A program made the translations under genes and the position numbers. A stretch of 64,000 nt of DNA, taken from Fontisphaera persica (GTDB lineage: Bacteria; Verrucomicrobiota; Verrucomicrobiia; Limisphaerales; Fontisphaeraceae). Positions 44,845 to 52,363 of this stretch are shown here, one piece after another. Each line of letters starts with the position of its first letter. The stretch's first letter is position 1. The stretch lies in contig NZ_CP116615.1 of NCBI RefSeq assembly GCF_024832785.1, forward strand, positions 4,216,001 through 4,280,000. Direction: 5' to 3'. The notes beneath the pieces are model-generated. The model made no database searches, had not been told where the DNA came from, and worked only from the letters and a program-made list of their open reading frames with translations.

Positions 44845-45930
44845 TCAGTGCTTGTGCTCGGGGGCGGTGGGCGCCTGGACTTCGGTTTTCAACCGCTGGG
44901 GTTCGCGATTTAATTGCAGACGCACTTCGCGCGGGCGTCCATCCGCGCGGGCGGGCAGGAAGAACTTGTCCTGCGCGTTGGTCATCAGCCGGCCCAGGGT
45001 TTCCACCTGCAGGCGGGCCATGAACAGGGCCGGGTCGCGGCGGTAGCTGGGCAGCATGTCCTGAAAATAGCGCGCCTCCGATTCCACCTCGGCCACCAGC
45101 CGGTTGCGGTCGGCTTCGGCCGCGTTGCGGCGCGCGCTGGCCTCGCCCTGGGCGCGGGCCCTGACGCCGTTGGCGTAGGCCTGAGCTTCATTGACCCTGG
45201 TGTAAAGCTCGCTCTCGGCGGCGGTGACTTCATCAAACGCCGCTTTCACCTGCCGCGGCGGGGCGGTGACCAGGTCCAGTTGCTCCACGCTGATGCCCAG
45301 CTCCTGTTCGCGCGCCAGTTGCTCGACGCGCGCGAGCATCCGCTCCTTGAGGGCGGGCAGGTTGAGGCGCAGGGCGTCGTCCACGCTGAATTGGGCCACG
45401 GCATGGAAGAGGGCGTTGTTGAGCGCGTTGGTCACCAGCGCCATCGCGTTGGTGAACCCGAAGTAAAAACGCACGGGGTCCACCACCCGATACCGCAGTT
45501 GCGCCTGGGCGTGCAGGATGTTGCCGTCGCCCGTCACCGCGTAACCATCCAGCACAGGATTCAACCGCGGCGGCGGCGCCGGGGCGGCGGGGCCGCGCTC
45601 CTGCCGGTGCCAGCCCACGGTCGAGCTGGCGCTGAGGATTTGCTGGGCGGGGATTTTGACCACCTCATCAATGGGATAGGGCCAGGCCAGATGAAAACCG
45701 GGCCCCAGCACGGCCTCCTCCCCACGGCCCACCGGCTGGCCAAAGCGGAGCACCACCGCCCGCTCGTTGGAGGAGACGGTGAAAAAGTTGGAGCCGCAGA
45801 AATACACCACCAGCAGAACCAGCGCGATTTTGACCAACACGAAGCTGCTCTTCAGCGCCTCGGCCAGCGCCTGCGTGCCGGCGTCACTCCAGCCGCCGGT
45901 GGCGGGGGTTTTGGACGGGGTGGAGTTCAT
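44845..45930 (-). CDS. HflK-like SPFH/band 7 protein
   Basis: A 361-residue protein with an N-terminal cytoplasmic stretch, one membrane helix (about 30-50) and an SPFH domain (SSNERAVVLRFGQPVGRGEE onward). The coiled-coil region after it is rich in Ala, Glu and Arg (NEAQAYANGVRARAQGEASA), as in HflK/stomatin. HflK-HflC complexes regulate the FtsH protease in the inner membrane. No FtsH is in the window, and the partners here are a P1B ATPase and ABC genes. The start codon overlaps the HflC-like stop by 4 bases. Confidence 0.82.
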   Translation of the reverse strand: MNSTPSKTPATGGWSDAGTQALAEALKSSFVLVKIALVLLVVYFCGSNFFTVSSNERAVVLRFGQPVGRGEEAVLGPGFHLAWPYPIDEVVKIPAQQILSASSTVGWHRQERGPAAPAPPPRLNPVLDGYAVTGDGNILHAQAQLRYRVVDPVRFYFGFTNAMALVTNALNNALFHAVAQFSVDDALRLNLPALKERMLARVEQLAREQELGISVEQLDLVTAPPRQVKAAFDEVTAAESELYTRVNEAQAYANGVRARAQGEASARRNAAEADRNRLVAEVESEARYFQDMLPSYRRDPALFMARLQVETLGRLMTNAQDKFFLPARADGRPREVRLQLNREPQRLKTEVQAPTAPEHKH

Positions 45931-46844
45931 GGCTGTCGTCCCGAGGCAGCCGGCGGGGCCGGCTCTTTCATCAAATCAAACGGCGGAGTGCGCTGGTCCA
46001 AGATTAACGTGCTGCGTTCCTGCAGCACCTGCTCCAGCGCCTTGAGCTTGAGCAACAGCACCGCCAGCTCCGGGCTTTGCTCAAACACCTGGAACGCCCG
46101 GGCCGCCTCCGCGTCGCCCTGCCCGCGAATCAGCGCCGCCTCGCGCTCGGCCTCGGCCAGGATTTTCTCGCGGTCGCGGTCGGCGGTGGTGCGGATGTCC
46201 ATGGCGCGCGACTCGCCTTCGCCCTGGAATTTCTGCACCAGCCGCTGGCGCTCCTTCTGCATGCGGTCAAACACTTTTTCGGTGATGCTTTCCGGCAGGC
46301 CGATGCGTTTGATGCGCACAAACTGCACGGCAATGCCGTAGCCGTCGGCAGCCTCCTTCTTCACCTTGGCCAGGATTTCGTCCTCCACCTGGGTCAGTTT
46401 CATTTCCTGGGGGTTGGTGGAAATGAAGTGGCTGAAGGGATGCTGGCCCACGGTTTCATTTTTCTTGCTGCGGATCATCTCATCCAGCCGGCGGGTGGCC
46501 TCGGTGAGCGAGCCGCCGGCAAAGTTCACAAAAAACTTTTCCGGATCGGCGATCGTCCAGCCGGCATACACGGAAATGAGGAGATTCCGCCCGTCGCTGG
46601 TGAGGGTTTCATCCATCTTGCTCTCGAAATTCTGCACGCGGCGGTCCAGGTAATACACCTTCTGAATGGGCCACGGCAGGCGGAATTTGAGGCCCGGCTC
46701 GGTGATGGTGCGGGTGACCCGGCTGAAGGTGGTCACGATGGCCAGCTCGGTCTGGCGCACCTGAAACGCCATCAGCAAAAAGACAAACAACACCATCAGC
46801 AGGATGCCGACAGCCAGATTGATGCGATTGCGGTTCATAGTCAC
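45927..46844 (-). CDS. HflC-like SPFH/band 7 protein
   Basis: A 305-residue protein: one N-terminal membrane helix (about 8-28), then an SPFH domain (RQTELAIVTTFSRVTRTITE) and a helical segment with KERQRLVQKFQGEGESRAMD and RGQGDAEAARAF, typical of HflC. The length matches HflC. It overlaps the genes on both sides by 4 bases (ATGA at each junction). It probably forms a hetero-oligomeric ring with the HflK-like protein encoded next. Confidence 0.85.
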   Translation of the reverse strand: MTMNRNRINLAVGILLMVLFVFLLMAFQVRQTELAIVTTFSRVTRTITEPGLKFRLPWPIQKVYYLDRRVQNFESKMDETLTSDGRNLLISVYAGWTIADPEKFFVNFAGGSLTEATRRLDEMIRSKKNETVGQHPFSHFISTNPQEMKLTQVEDEILAKVKKEAADGYGIAVQFVRIKRIGLPESITEKVFDRMQKERQRLVQKFQGEGESRAMDIRTTADRDREKILAEAEREAALIRGQGDAEAARAFQVFEQSPELAVLLLKLKALEQVLQERSTLILDQRTPPFDLMKEPAPPAASGRQP

Positions 46845-48790
46845 TTGCCGGTGGAGGGGGTCTTGGGCGGCGGCAGCACCACGTCATCAATGCCCGGCCG
46901 CAGTTTGTCCTCCAGATTAAATTGAATGACGTCGTCGGTGTTGGTGGCGGCGAGCACCAATTTGCGCGACTCCGCCCCGCCGCGCACCAGCGCCTGCAAA
47001 TAACCGCGCGTGGCAAACACCTGCGGCGCGGTTTTCCACGCTTGCAACTGATTGGTGAATCGGATGGCCTGGGCCTGGGCGTCCGCGGCCCGCCGCAGCG
47101 CGTAAATCTCCGCCGCCACTTTGCGTTTTACCGCTTCCGCCCTGGCCTGGGGCAGGGTTTGGGCGGCATAGCCTTCGGCCTCCAGGATTTTGGCCTCTTT
47201 CTCCTGCAATGCGGCCACCACCGCCTGGTATGCCGGGGCGATGCGCACCGGCGGATGGATGTTTTGCAGGCCCACAAACAAAATCCGCACACCCATCTGC
47301 AATTCATTGGCGCGTTCCTGGATGCGCGCGCGCAGCTCCTCCGCCGTGCGCTGGCGGCCGGTGGTGAGAATCTCATTCAAATCCGCATGGACAAGGTATT
47401 GCACCACCTCGCGCGTGGCCACCCGCTCGAGCAATGCCGCGCCGTCGCTGTAACGGGTCGCCCACATCAGCAGATTGGTCACCTGGTATTGCACCGGCAA
47501 ATCCACCGCCAGCAAATTCACCGGCACCGCCTGGCCCGCCTCCCGGTCGCCTTCGCCCTCCTCGCGGCTGGCCACCAGCAAGTTAAATTCATCCTTCGCG
47601 TGGGCCTCCGTCCACAGGATGGCCTCCGGCTCGGCGGAAGGGCGCTTGGCCTCGCGCCCGTGGTCGTGCCCGTGGCTGTCAGCGGCCTCCTCCTCCTCAT
47701 GCGGGCTGTGCCCGATGCTGAAAGTCTGGATGCGGTCCGTGCGGTAGCGATACACCTTGTCCACCGGCCAGGGCCATTTCCAATGGCCGCCGGCGTCCAG
47801 CAAGCGCGGCAGGGGCCGGCCGAATCGCTCCAAAATGGCCTGCTCGCCCGGCTCAATGAACACGACACAGGTGGAGAGCAGCAGCAACCCAAGCTGCGCC
47901 AGCAGGAACAGGCCCAGGTATTTTTGCAGGAACTGGTAAAACCACGTTTCCGAGACTTTGAAGCCAAATTGATAATCCAGGGCATGGGCCACGGTGGTGA
48001 AGATGCCCTCGGGCTGGCTGGCCAGTCCCACCAGGCGGCTCTCATACAACAACCGCCGCTCCGCGCCTTTGAGGCGGGGCCGGTAGATTTCCAGGATGAG
48101 GGTCAGGGCATTTTCCACGCCCGCCACCGCCAGCGCCAGGACCAGCGCGCGCGCCATCCAACCGTCCACCCGTGGGTAACCGGCAATGTCCGCCCCAACG
48201 CCCGCCGCCACCAGCCCGCACCAATAAGCCCCCAGCAGCACATAACCGGCGGCGGGGCGCAGCAACCGCTGGCGCGTGATTTGCACCAAATTGGCGGCCA
48301 CCTTGCCGAATAAGAACAAAATCAGCCCCACCCCGCCGTATATGGCCAGCGCCACCCCCGCATGTTCCAGCACCCCGCCGGTGGGTTCCTCCAGTTTGCG
48401 CGCGGGACTGCTGAGCCACTGCCACAGGCCCCATGCGCCGCCCCACTGCGCCGCCAGCAACACCACCGCCACCCCCGGCCCGAAGTATTTCTCAAACTGC
48501 TCCCGCGCCCGGCGGGCGGGGCGCAGCTCCGCCTCGGCGGTTTTGAACAGGGCGGAATCCGTGGCTTTGCGGGCCAGCTCCTCCAGTTCAAGCTGTTCGA
48601 GCCGCTCGCTTTCCTCCAGCCCCATCTGGAAGCGGCTTACCAGGGCGGCGACAAAGCCAATGGCCAGAAACACCGCCACCACCTGCCCGGCGGCCGAGCC
48701 GGAATAACGGCCCATGGCAAAAGTCACCACCGCGGCCAGCAGCAGGACCACGGTGTTCACCGTTGCGTTGGTGCGCAATTGGCGTTCCAT
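46841..48790 (-). CDS. Multi-spanning membrane protein with C-terminal SPFH domain and His-rich loop
   Basis: A 649-residue protein from the ATG at 48790. The N-terminal half (to about 310) has about six to seven hydrophobic segments, with a charged helix near 60-105. After a last membrane helix comes an SPFH/band 7 domain (FIEPGEQAILERFGRPLPRLL, about 315 onward), interrupted near residue 367 by an acidic and His-rich loop (HSPHEEEEAADSHGHDHGRE). The helical C-terminus (KEKEAKILEAEGYAAQT-like) follows the HflK pattern. This architecture, a polytopic domain fused to SPFH, is unlike HflK or flotillin. A TTG 27 bases upstream overlaps the permease gene and is less likely. Confidence 0.72.
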   Translation of the reverse strand: MERQLRTNATVNTVVLLLAAVVTFAMGRYSGSAAGQVVAVFLAIGFVAALVSRFQMGLEESERLEQLELEELARKATDSALFKTAEAELRPARRAREQFEKYFGPGVAVVLLAAQWGGAWGLWQWLSSPARKLEEPTGGVLEHAGVALAIYGGVGLILFLFGKVAANLVQITRQRLLRPAAGYVLLGAYWCGLVAAGVGADIAGYPRVDGWMARALVLALAVAGVENALTLILEIYRPRLKGAERRLLYESRLVGLASQPEGIFTTVAHALDYQFGFKVSETWFYQFLQKYLGLFLLAQLGLLLLSTCVVFIEPGEQAILERFGRPLPRLLDAGGHWKWPWPVDKVYRYRTDRIQTFSIGHSPHEEEEAADSHGHDHGREAKRPSAEPEAILWTEAHAKDEFNLLVASREEGEGDREAGQAVPVNLLAVDLPVQYQVTNLLMWATRYSDGAALLERVATREVVQYLVHADLNEILTTGRQRTAEELRARIQERANELQMGVRILFVGLQNIHPPVRIAPAYQAVVAALQEKEAKILEAEGYAAQTLPQARAEAVKRKVAAEIYALRRAADAQAQAIRFTNQLQAWKTAPQVFATRGYLQALVRGGAESRKLVLAATNTDDVIQFNLEDKLRPGIDDVVLPPPKTPSTGK

Positions 48791-48794
48791 GCAC

Positions 48795-49760
48795 TTATCC
48801 CAGTTCGCGGTCTTCAAACAAGACCAGAGCCACCATCAAAGCCGCCCCAGTGTAACATACACTGTACCCCAGCGCCCGCCCCACATATCCCCAAAGGCCC
48901 GGGATGGGCTGGTCGGTTTCCATGGCATCAGCAATCCAGAAACTTTGCCAGTTGGGCAGCAGCGCGTAAAGGCTGGAACCGAGCCATGAACCTTGCGCCG
49001 CCAGCGTGCCAAAAAGATAGGGAGACATCAATCCCAGCAGAAACAGTCCCGAGCACACCGCCAGCGTGGCCACCATTTCCAGACGGGTCGAGCAGGCCAG
49101 CGCCAGCGCCGCCAGCATCCACACCGCCATGAGAATCAACAGTCCCGCCGGCAGCATCCGCCAGTCCACCCCCGTCCCAAAGGCTTGCACCTTGCCGGAT
49201 TTATCCAGAAAATTAATCAGCACAAAACCCAGCGTGGCGGTGATGAGCAGGCTGAACACGGCATCGGAGACAAATGGCCGGCGCAAAAAATAATTGCTGA
49301 GTCCGGCGAGGGCATAAGCCAGGGCCAGGGAAAGCACCCACAACAGCAGCCCCAGGCGGTCCGCCTTGCCATAGGCATCAAACGCCATGCGGCTGGCCAG
49401 CAGGGCGCCCAGCAGGTTGAGATAGGTCATCAACGTCATCGCCACCGCCAGCCCGGCGTACTTGGCCAGGAGAAAGCGCGCCCGGCCCACCGGCTTGGAG
49501 AGCACGGCCAGGGCGGTGCCAAACTTGATTTCCCGCGCCAGCGACGCCGAGGCGCTCAACACCGCGCCCAGCAAGCCCGCCAGCAGCATCACCGCCAGCA
49601 CGCTGTCCTTCACCATCTTGGGGTCATCCCCGAAACCAAAATATGGCACACACGCCAGAAAAACCTCGAAGAAGGCGGAGGCCGTCACCAAAAGCGGAAA
49701 CACCGGCTGACGAATCAGCTCCATGAAGGTGTTGGCCGCAATGGTCCAAAATTGCCGCAT
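48795..49760 (-). CDS. ABC-2 type transporter permease
   Basis: A 321-residue membrane protein starting at the ATG at 49760 (MRQFWTIAANTFMELIRQPV). It has six to seven hydrophobic segments. The segment SLAREIKFGTALAVLSKPVGR after the second helix is the coupling motif of ABC-2 permeases of the NosY/GldF type. It is the first gene of the eight-gene unit, and its stop is 4 bases before the multi-spanning SPFH gene. It likely pairs with the ABC ATPase encoded later in the same unit, together with the second permease. Confidence 0.78.
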   Translation of the reverse strand: MRQFWTIAANTFMELIRQPVFPLLVTASAFFEVFLACVPYFGFGDDPKMVKDSVLAVMLLAGLLGAVLSASASLAREIKFGTALAVLSKPVGRARFLLAKYAGLAVAMTLMTYLNLLGALLASRMAFDAYGKADRLGLLLWVLSLALAYALAGLSNYFLRRPFVSDAVFSLLITATLGFVLINFLDKSGKVQAFGTGVDWRMLPAGLLILMAVWMLAALALACSTRLEMVATLAVCSGLFLLGLMSPYLFGTLAAQGSWLGSSLYALLPNWQSFWIADAMETDQPIPGLWGYVGRALGYSVCYTGAALMVALVLFEDRELG

Positions 49761-49829
49761 GACCCGATTTTCCCAACCGCTCCTGCGCCACGCGCCGCCC
49801 TTGCGGCCCTTTATTGTGGCGCACTCCAC

Positions 49830-49859
49830 AATCTACTCCGTTGGACAAAGACCGTACAA
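49830..49859 (-). promoter_or_regulatory. Candidate promoter of the SPFH/P-ATPase/ABC unit
   Basis: On the minus strand, TTGTAC (49859-49854) and TAGATT (49835-49830) are spaced by 18 bases and lie about 70 bases before the first gene. The match to a sigma-70-type consensus is partial. It sits in the 211-bp gap behind the ThiF-like gene. Confidence 0.25.
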
Positions 49860-49971
49860 GCGCTGTTCAAGCCAAAAGCGTGCCATCCTGCTCGCAGCGG
49901 CGCAAGTTATTGTCGTAGAATTATTTGCGTTGCCACGTGCCTGCGTGAACTGCGGACATTCTGCTCGTTTT

Positions 49972-50727
49972 TCACGCCATTCCGCCACACACGGCACACT
50001 GCGGCGCCCGCCGCGTGCGCAGCGTCTTGAAAGCCATGGTGCGCAAATCACACTGCAACAGGCGATTCCGCAGTGGTTCGCCCACGCCGGTGATGAGTTT
50101 GCAAACTTCCATGGCCCCCAGACATCCCGCCAGCCCGGAGACGGCCCCCACCACCGGAAACTCGCGTTTCCAGTCCGGCGGTTTTTCCGGGCACAGACAC
50201 GCCAGACAGGCCGTTTGGCCGGGGAGAATGGTGGTCACGTGGGCGGTCAAATCATACATGGCGCACTCGACCATCGGTTTGCGCTGGCGCACGGCCTCCC
50301 GATTCATCAGGAAGCGCTCCTCAAACAATGGCGCCGCGTCCACCACCACCTCCGCCTGCGCCACCAGGGCGGCAACGTTTTTCTCGCTGATGTTTTCCGG
50401 CACGGCGACGATGTCCACCGCTGGATTCAATTCGCGCAACCGGCGGGCGGCGCATTCCACCCGCGGTTTGCCCAGCCAGTCATGGGTCATCAGCAATTGC
50501 CGGTTCAAATCCGAAAGCCGCACCGGACCCGCATGAGCCAAAATCAGACGGCCCACGCCGGCGGCCGCCAGTTGATAAGCCACCTGGCCGCCAATGCCGC
50601 CCACGCGCGAAATAAGCACGGTGGCGGCCTTGAGTTTTTGCTGGCCGGCCTCGCCCCAACCGGGCACCCAGAGCTGCCACTCATAACGCTGGCGTTCTTC
50701 TTCAGTCAGGGGAGGCAGGGCGCGCAT
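49972..50727 (-). CDS. ThiF/MoeB/HesA-family adenylyltransferase
   Basis: A 251-residue E1-like enzyme that adenylates the C-terminal Gly of a sulfur-carrier protein (MoaD or ThiS type). The ATP-binding Gly-rich motif is SRVGGIGGQVAYQLAAAG, the DLNRQLL motif holds the conserved Asn/Arg, and zinc Cys pairs are in CLACLC and CAVCGG. It is short, without a rhodanese domain. It lies 9 bases after the ModC-like gene in a run with a molybdate/tungstate-type transporter, which favours a MoeB role in molybdopterin synthesis over thiamine. No moaD or thiS is nearby. Confidence 0.85.
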   Translation of the reverse strand: MRALPPLTEEERQRYEWQLWVPGWGEAGQQKLKAATVLISRVGGIGGQVAYQLAAAGVGRLILAHAGPVRLSDLNRQLLMTHDWLGKPRVECAARRLRELNPAVDIVAVPENISEKNVAALVAQAEVVVDAAPLFEERFLMNREAVRQRKPMVECAMYDLTAHVTTILPGQTACLACLCPEKPPDWKREFPVVGAVSGLAGCLGAMEVCKLITGVGEPLRNRLLQCDLRTMAFKTLRTRRAPQCAVCGGMA

Positions 50728-50736
50728 AGGCTCAAC

Positions 50737-51381
50737 TCAAAGGGTAACTTCCGTCATCACCCCATTTTCCAGGCGAAACACACAATCCGCCAGTTGGCGG
50801 GCATCCTCGGGATGATGCGTGACGTGCAGGGTGGTGACCCGGGTTTGGGCGCGCACCCGCTTGAGGAGCGCATACATGTCCCCGCGGGTTTCCTCGTCCA
50901 GGGCGCTCAGGGGCTCATCCAGACACAAGATGCGCGGCTGGATGGCCAGCGCCCGGCCCAGGGCCACACGCTGGGATTCGCCCCCGCTCAACCCCTGCGG
51001 ACGGCGCTGGAGCAAATGGGCAATCCCCAGCATTTCCGCCAGCGGCTGCACGCGGGCCTGGATTTCCCTGGGGGGCAGGCCGCGCACGGTCAGGCCGAAG
51101 GCCAGATTCTCCTGCACGGTCAGGGTTTGAAACAAGGCCCGGTCCTGGGGCACATAACCAATGCCGCGCCAGGCGGGGTCCCAGTGGGTCACTTCCGCGC
51201 CGTCCAGCCATACGTGGCCGCTCTCCACGCGCCGCAGGCCGCACAAGGCTTCCAGCAAGGTGGTCTTGCCGCAGCCGGTGCGCCCCATCAACACGGCATA
51301 GCTGCCTGCCGGCAACGCAAAGCTGACGTTGGCCAGGCGAAAGGCGCCCGCGCGCACACATAAATTTTCCACGCGAATCAT
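50737..51381 (-). CDS. ModC-like ABC transporter ATPase (molybdate/tungstate type)
   Basis: A 214-residue ATPase: Walker A GRTGCGKTT, the Q-loop in YVPQDRALF, signature LSGGESQRVALGRAL, Walker B ILCLDEPLSALD and the switch His in HVTHHPEDA. It lacks the C-terminal MOP/TOBE domain of ModC, matching the shorter WtpC/TupC-type subunits. The preceding permease overlaps it by 4 bases (ATGA). Substrate assignment rests on the permease type and the neighbouring MoeB-like gene; sulfate or phosphonate cannot be excluded. Confidence 0.82.
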   Translation of the reverse strand: MIRVENLCVRAGAFRLANVSFALPAGSYAVLMGRTGCGKTTLLEALCGLRRVESGHVWLDGAEVTHWDPAWRGIGYVPQDRALFQTLTVQENLAFGLTVRGLPPREIQARVQPLAEMLGIAHLLQRRPQGLSGGESQRVALGRALAIQPRILCLDEPLSALDEETRGDMYALLKRVRAQTRVTTLHVTHHPEDARQLADCVFRLENGVMTEVTL

Positions 51382-52223
51382 GGGGCTTGTCCCTGGTGAA
51401 AACTGGCGCCCGAACCAAACCAGCGGACCACCAGCAACACCACCACCGCCGCGATAATCATCAGCAAGGACACCGCCACGGCCGCCTCGAGTGCCCCCAC
51501 GCTTAATTCCAGAAACACCGAGGTGGAGAGCACCTCGGTTTTCATGCGCGTGGCGCCGGAAAACACCAGAATCGGTCCAAACTCGCCCAGGGCGCGCGCC
51601 CAGGAAAGCGTGCCGGCGGTCAGGATGCCGCGGCGCGCCTCCGGCAGGGTCACCCGCCAGAAGGCCTGATGCCGGGTGCAGCCCAGGGTGCGGGCCACCT
51701 GCTCTCCGCGCGGACTAATCTGGTCAAAGGTCACGCGCATGGTTTGCACCGCAAAGGCGCAGGCCACGGCAAATTGCGCCAGAATCACGCTGGGCACCGC
51801 GTAGGTCACCGGCACCCAGCGCTCAAGCCACCGCCCGGGCGCGGTTTGAAATAAAATCAGCAGGCTCAAGCCGATGACCAGCGGAGGCAGCACGATGGGA
51901 ATATCCAGAATCGCCTCCAGCAATCCCTTCCCGCGAAACTGGCAGCGGGAGAGCAGGTACCCCAGCGGCACGCCCACCCACAGGCAAAGCAGCGCGGTGA
52001 GACTGCACGACAAGAGGCTCAGGCGGATGGCATACTGGATGTTCGGACTGCGCAGGGCTTCCACCAAATGACCGGGCGAGGTGTAGGCCAGGTCCGCCAC
52101 CAGCATTGCCACAATCAGCACCACATACACCCCGCCCAGCAAGGACAAGCCAATCAGGAACGGCGCATCGGAGCGTATCCGTGGCCGCCGGGGGGCGTGC
52201 GCTTGAGCCGTGGAGGGCGTCAT
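51378..52223 (-). CDS. ModB/CysT-like ABC transporter permease
   Basis: A 281-residue binding-protein-dependent permease starting at the ATG at 52223, with five to six membrane helices. The EAA-type loop is visible as VARTLGCTRHQAFWRVTLPEARRGILTAG, with GALGEFGPILVFSG-like residues (ALGEFGPILVF) typical of ModB and tungstate/sulfate permeases. It heads a three-gene unit: permease, ATPase, ThiF-like. No periplasmic binding protein gene is adjacent, so the binding protein is encoded elsewhere or the system is reduced. Confidence 0.82.
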   Translation of the reverse strand: MTPSTAQAHAPRRPRIRSDAPFLIGLSLLGGVYVVLIVAMLVADLAYTSPGHLVEALRSPNIQYAIRLSLLSCSLTALLCLWVGVPLGYLLSRCQFRGKGLLEAILDIPIVLPPLVIGLSLLILFQTAPGRWLERWVPVTYAVPSVILAQFAVACAFAVQTMRVTFDQISPRGEQVARTLGCTRHQAFWRVTLPEARRGILTAGTLSWARALGEFGPILVFSGATRMKTEVLSTSVFLELSVGALEAAVAVSLLMIIAAVVVLLVVRWFGSGASFHQGQAP

Positions 52224-52363
52224 GCGGCCTTCAGTATAATGACTCGGCCCGCAAACCGCCACTGCCAAGCAGCAGGGGGGACCACCGGAGCCGCTTCGGG
52301 CACGCTAAGCTCCCTTAGACACCGCACTTGCCACCCGCCGCCGGCGGCTTCAGGATAGGCCCC

